Source: Methanobrevibacter sp.
GTDB lineage: Archaea > Methanobacteriota > Methanobacteria > Methanobacteriales > Methanobacteriaceae
Direction of reading: 5' to 3'
Assembly (NCBI RefSeq): GCF_017468685.1
Contig: NZ_JAFUHT010000075.1
Location: forward strand, 1 to 38,659
Length of the DNA: 38,659 bases
In this document: positions 35,574 through 38,659 of the stretch, piece by piece
Layout of the letters: each line of letters starts with the position of its first letter
How positions within the stretch are numbered: the first letter of the stretch is position 1
Made by a program: the position numbers and the translations under genes
Notes under the pieces: model-generated
The model's input: only the letters and a program-made list of their open reading frames with translations
Database searches by the model: none
What the model was told of the DNA's origin: nothing

Positions 35574-36519
35574 ATTTAAAACCCCTTCCGATAAGACTTT
35601 AGAGATTATGTCTGAAGTTGCAAAAGGCAATTGTGAAAAAAACTATGAGGAAAGCTGTATTGCTAAAATCAGAGATTTGACACGCAAAGAACATGTGAAA
35701 ATGACTTCAAGTGGAAACAACAGCATATTTATTGCTCTTGCAAGCATTGAAGGTGATGTAATAATTCCAGACCAGGGAGGATGGCACGGATTTAAACAGA
35801 TTGGAAAATTTTTAAATAAGAATATAATCTCCTTAAAAACAAACATGGGATTAATAAATACTGACTATTTAGATGAATTGAAATTTAAGGAGAATTCAGC
35901 ATTAATATTTACAAGTTTTGCAGGTTATACTGCTGAACAGGATATTGAAAGCATCATCAAATATTGTCAGGAAAATGAAATTATAACAATTGAAGATGCC
36001 TCTGCAGGTGTTGGAGACAGCAAAAAAATGTTGGGATGTGAATCAGACATTATTCTTGCATCCACAGGATCACCTAAAATGATTAATGTTGGCAGCGGAG
36101 GATTCATTGCAAGTAATGATGATGAAACATTCAGCAATAGCAAAGTTCCCCAAAAACTAAGCAAACCTAATGAAATTATATGTAGTGGTATAGATAATGA
36201 ACTTGATAATGTAAAAAGTAACTTGGAACTTTCATTAAATGCAACAGACTATGTAAAAAAACATATACATAATACAATTCATTCAAATAAAAGAGGCGTA
36301 AATGTAATTATACCCCATGATAATGCAAAGTCAATATGCTGGGATTTGAAAAAAACATTAACCACCACTAAAAGTGGATTCATAACAACTTGCCCAAACT
36401 ATAACAGAGTAAAGCAAAAGGCAATATGTGTTGAAATAAAAAATCTTGATTATAATTGCCTTAAAAAAGAAAATTTAAAAATAATAATAGATGCCGTTAA
36501 TAGTCAACTACAAGTTTAG
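35566..36519 (+). CDS. Archaeal PLP-dependent aminotransferase-fold protein
   Basis: 317 residues from ATG 35566, overlapping nreA by eight bases, with GTGAG before it. Fold-type I PLP signatures: [15 protein letters not shown] at the cofactor phosphate loop, Asp144 in IEDASAG (pairs with PLP nitrogen), and Lys171 in [16 protein letters not shown], the likely Schiff-base Lys. DegT-like by these motifs, but shorter than usual (370 or more). Substrate unknown. It overlaps the convergent cgi121 gene by 23 bases. Confidence 0.85.
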   Translation: MFKFKTPSDKTLEIMSEVAKGNCEKNYEESCIAKIRDLTRKEHVKMTSSGNNSIFIALASIEGDVIIPDQGGWHGFKQIGKFLNKNIISLKTNMGLINTDYLDELKFKENSALIFTSFAGYTAEQDIESIIKYCQENEIITIEDASAGVGDSKKMLGCESDIILASTGSPKMINVGSGGFIASNDDETFSNSKVPQKLSKPNEIICSGIDNELDNVKSNLELSLNATDYVKKHIHNTIHSNKRGVNVIIPHDNAKSICWDLKKTLTTTKSGFITTCPNYNRVKQKAICVEIKNLDYNCLKKENLKIIIDAVNSQLQV

Positions 36520-36991
36520 AAATTCGATCAATAATTATTTCTTCCAAAGACATAACTTCAAGCTCGACATCATCAATTTTATAAATTTTAACCAGATTAT
36601 CAAAATCAGGTGCAAATACACTATCATCTAAAGTGAACAGTTCAGATAATTCATCCAGGTAATCCTTATGACAATTAATTAAAACCGCACAAAGATTCAT
36701 TTTTCCTTCACTTAAACCTAAAATATTAAATGCCTTAGAGATTTGCCTTTGGCCAGAACACCTTAAAACAATTTCAACACTTAAATCCTTAGCAAGATTT
36801 TCACCACGTTCAAAAGCAAGTATAGCCTGATTAACGCCATGAATTATATGATTTTTAGAAACAATAGAATCTGCATTCAAAAGTTGAATGATTTCCCCAT
36901 CCCGTTTAATGGAATCCACTTTATCAAGAACACCGCCAACAGAATCGATTTGAGATGTAAAACCTATAATTTCAATATTGTCCATATTCAC
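36497..36991 (-). CDS. cgi121: KEOPS complex subunit Cgi121
   Basis: 164 residues from GTG 36991 (GAGGG six bases upstream), or 162 from ATG 36985. Matches Cgi121 by IIHGVNQAILAFERGENLAKDLSVEIVLRCSGQRQISKAF, then a C-terminal strand-helix part. With Kae1, Bud32, Pcc1 it makes the t6A modification of tRNA, where Cgi121 binds the tRNA 3' end. It directly follows cimA by one base, so the two are co-transcribed. Confidence 0.9.
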   Translation of the reverse strand: MNMDNIEIIGFTSQIDSVGGVLDKVDSIKRDGEIIQLLNADSIVSKNHIIHGVNQAILAFERGENLAKDLSVEIVLRCSGQRQISKAFNILGLSEGKMNLCAVLINCHKDYLDELSELFTLDDSVFAPDFDNLVKIYKIDDVELEVMSLEEIIIDRISKLVVDY

Positions 36992-36992
36992 T

Positions 36993-38462
36993 TTAATCCC
37001 TCAACAACCTATTTACTCCAGCAACATATGCTTTCACACTTGCCTTAATAATATCAGATTCAGTAGCACGGGCGGAAACAACCTTATCTCCTTGTTGAAG
37101 TTTAATAATCACATCAATAAAAGCATCAGTACCACCAGTAATTGAATCAACGTGATATTCTATTAAATTGACATCCTTAAATAATTCCAAATCATTCAAA
37201 GCATTAATAGAAGCATCAACAGGACCCAAACCAACACCTGCGTTTAATATTTCATCATCATCAATGGTAATTTTAACAGATGCAGTAGGCATTATTTTGT
37301 TACCTGAAACAACTGTTACCTCATCAAGTTTAATTCTATCCTCATGATTGATTTCTAAAACATTATCAGCAATAACCTGCAAATCCACATCAGTTATTTT
37401 TTTACCTTTATCAGCTAAATCTTTAATATCATCACAAATCTGCTTAAGTTGAATTTCATCAACATTTAAACCCAATTCCTTTAATTTGTTATCCAGACCA
37501 TGAGTCCCCATATGTTTGCCTAGAATAAACTTACGTTTACGGCCTACAAGTTCAGGAGTAATCGGCTCATAAGTAGCAGAATTTTTAATAACCCCATCAG
37601 AATGGATGCCTGACTCATGAGCAAAAGCATTTTCACCAACAATGGCCTTATTAGGTTGAATATAAACACCAGTAGACCTTGCAACTAATTTAGAAATGTC
37701 ATAAATCTCATTAATCTTTACATTAGTGGAAAATTGAGGAAGCAACCTGTCGATACTGACAACACACTCCTCAAAAGAAGTATTGCCTGCTCTTTCACCT
37801 ATACCATTAATAGTAGTATGAATCTCACTGGCACCTCCTTTAAGAGCAGCTAATGTGTTTGCAACTGCAAGACCAAAATCATTATGACAATGACAAGCAA
37901 TAGGAACAGGTAAATCATTTAACTGTGAGTATAATTCATAAGATGAATCAGGTGTTAAGATACCTACAGTATCACAGACACAAATCCTATCAGCACCATG
38001 ATTGATAGCATTTAAATAAACTGTCTTTAAAAAATCAGTATCACTTCTAGATGCATCCTCGGCTGATAATTCAACTATCAAACCATGATCTTTACAGTAG
38101 TCAACAGCATTATTTGATAAATCTATAAGTTTCTCATTAGTAATATTTAATTTTTCATGAATATGTAATTCAGAAGTAGGCACTACAAGATTGACACCAT
38201 CAACATCACAATCAAGACAATAATCAATATCAACTGTTAATGGTCTTGAAAAACTTAAAATTTCAGCATTAAAATTTTGACTAGTGATTTGTTTAATAGA
38301 TTCTCTTTCACCTTCAGAGGTAATAGCAGAACCCGCTTCAATATACTCAACGCCAATCTCATCAAGCTTATTAGCAATTCTTAATTTTTCTAAAGAAGTT
38401 AATGAAACACCTGGAGTTTGCTCTCCGTCTCGTAATGTAGTATCTAGAATTTTAATATTCAT
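36993..38462 (-). CDS. cimA: (R)-citramalate synthase
   Basis: 489 residues. TIM-barrel: DTTLRDGEQTPGVSLT at the start, EAGSAITSEGERE, AEDASRSD, CDTVGILTP, HCHNDFGLA metal site, and NGIGERAG. The C-terminal domain (about 360-489) is the LeuA-type regulatory domain, with VVSGNKIMPTASVKI, GVGLGPVDASINA and SITGGTDA. Length and sequence fit archaeal CimA (about 491), which joins acetyl-CoA and pyruvate in the isoleucine pathway. LeuA (isopropylmalate) is the main alternative. AksA is shorter. GGTGAT site before ATG 38462. Downstream of the 5S rRNA gene. Confidence 0.82.
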   Translation of the reverse strand: MNIKILDTTLRDGEQTPGVSLTSLEKLRIANKLDEIGVEYIEAGSAITSEGERESIKQITSQNFNAEILSFSRPLTVDIDYCLDCDVDGVNLVVPTSELHIHEKLNITNEKLIDLSNNAVDYCKDHGLIVELSAEDASRSDTDFLKTVYLNAINHGADRICVCDTVGILTPDSSYELYSQLNDLPVPIACHCHNDFGLAVANTLAALKGGASEIHTTINGIGERAGNTSFEECVVSIDRLLPQFSTNVKINEIYDISKLVARSTGVYIQPNKAIVGENAFAHESGIHSDGVIKNSATYEPITPELVGRKRKFILGKHMGTHGLDNKLKELGLNVDEIQLKQICDDIKDLADKGKKITDVDLQVIADNVLEINHEDRIKLDEVTVVSGNKIMPTASVKITIDDDEILNAGVGLGPVDASINALNDLELFKDVNLIEYHVDSITGGTDAFIDVIIKLQQGDKVVSARATESDIIKASVKAYVAGVNRLLRD

Positions 38463-38502
38463 AAAAAATCACCAAAAATTGCAATAGATGTATTAAGTAA
38501 TG

Positions 38503-38510
38503 AAAAAAAA
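38503..38510 (-). terminator. T-run between 5S rRNA and cimA
   Basis: Eight T on the minus strand, 35 bases after the predicted 3' end of 5S rRNA, likely ending the rRNA transcript. The rest of 38463-38545 is AT-rich spacer, with the cimA ribosome site at its end. Confidence 0.5.
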
Positions 38511-38545
38511 GTTAAAATAAGTAAGTAATAATTGTAATAGAGAAA

Positions 38546-38659
<114 letters not shown>

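Overview
The window looks like chromosome of a hydrogenotrophic methanogen of the Methanobacteriales, most likely Methanobrevibacter or a close relative. The evidence is very low GC, short TATA-box promoters, GGTG-type ribosome binding sites, an archaeal eha energy-converting hydrogenase operon, GatDE, split GMP synthase, Cgi121, NreA, citramalate synthase, and an adhesin-like exported protein with a cysteine-peptidase domain. The genus is an inference from gene content and style, not from a search.

Layout. (1) 220-2067, minus: secreted Ig-like/C39-like peptidase protein. (2) 2156-17240, minus: about 15 kb of tightly packed, mostly overlapping genes, read here as one operon. It begins at a promoter near 17285 and ends at a hairpin at 2134-2156. 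It holds ehaA to ehaR, then a formyltransferase (Ftr) paralogue, a PfkB sugar kinase, a further polyferredoxin, a CBS-domain protein and a sugar-nucleotide epimerase. The 6-cluster and 10-cluster polyferredoxins and the adjoining Ftr paralogue identify this as Eha rather than Ehb. Eha couples ion flow across the membrane to H2-dependent reduction of low-potential ferredoxin, which replenishes the first step of CO2-reducing methanogenesis. (3) 17354-19101, plus: a second epimerase and a CPBP membrane protease. (4) 19130-20526, minus: a degraded PD-(D/E)XK-like gene and a small protein with a cysteine/histidine tail. (5) 20753-29055, plus: XRE-cupin regulator, acyl-CoA synthetase, three-gene 2-oxoacid:ferredoxin oxidoreductase (best fit VOR), gatD and gatE. 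The synthetase and oxidoreductase together fit activation and reductive carboxylation of branched-chain fatty acids. (6) 29159-32450: thi4, a structured intergenic region with repeated TTTAGG-N4-CCTAAA sites and a candidate small RNA, a MarR regulator, thioredoxin-type glutathione peroxidase, thioredoxin reductase, and a 48-residue membrane protein on the minus strand. (7) 32589-36519, plus: guaAA, a small acidic protein, guaAB, nreA and a PLP-fold protein. (8) 36497-38659, minus: cgi121, cimA and the 3' part of a 5S rRNA cut by the window edge.

The least explained parts are the intergenic region at 29948-30293 (operators plus four tandem hairpins ending in a T-run), the accessory genes at the 3' end of the eha operon, the acidic protein between the two GMP synthase subunits, and the short membrane protein convergent with thioredoxin reductase. 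No CRISPR array, intact mobile element or tRNA was seen.
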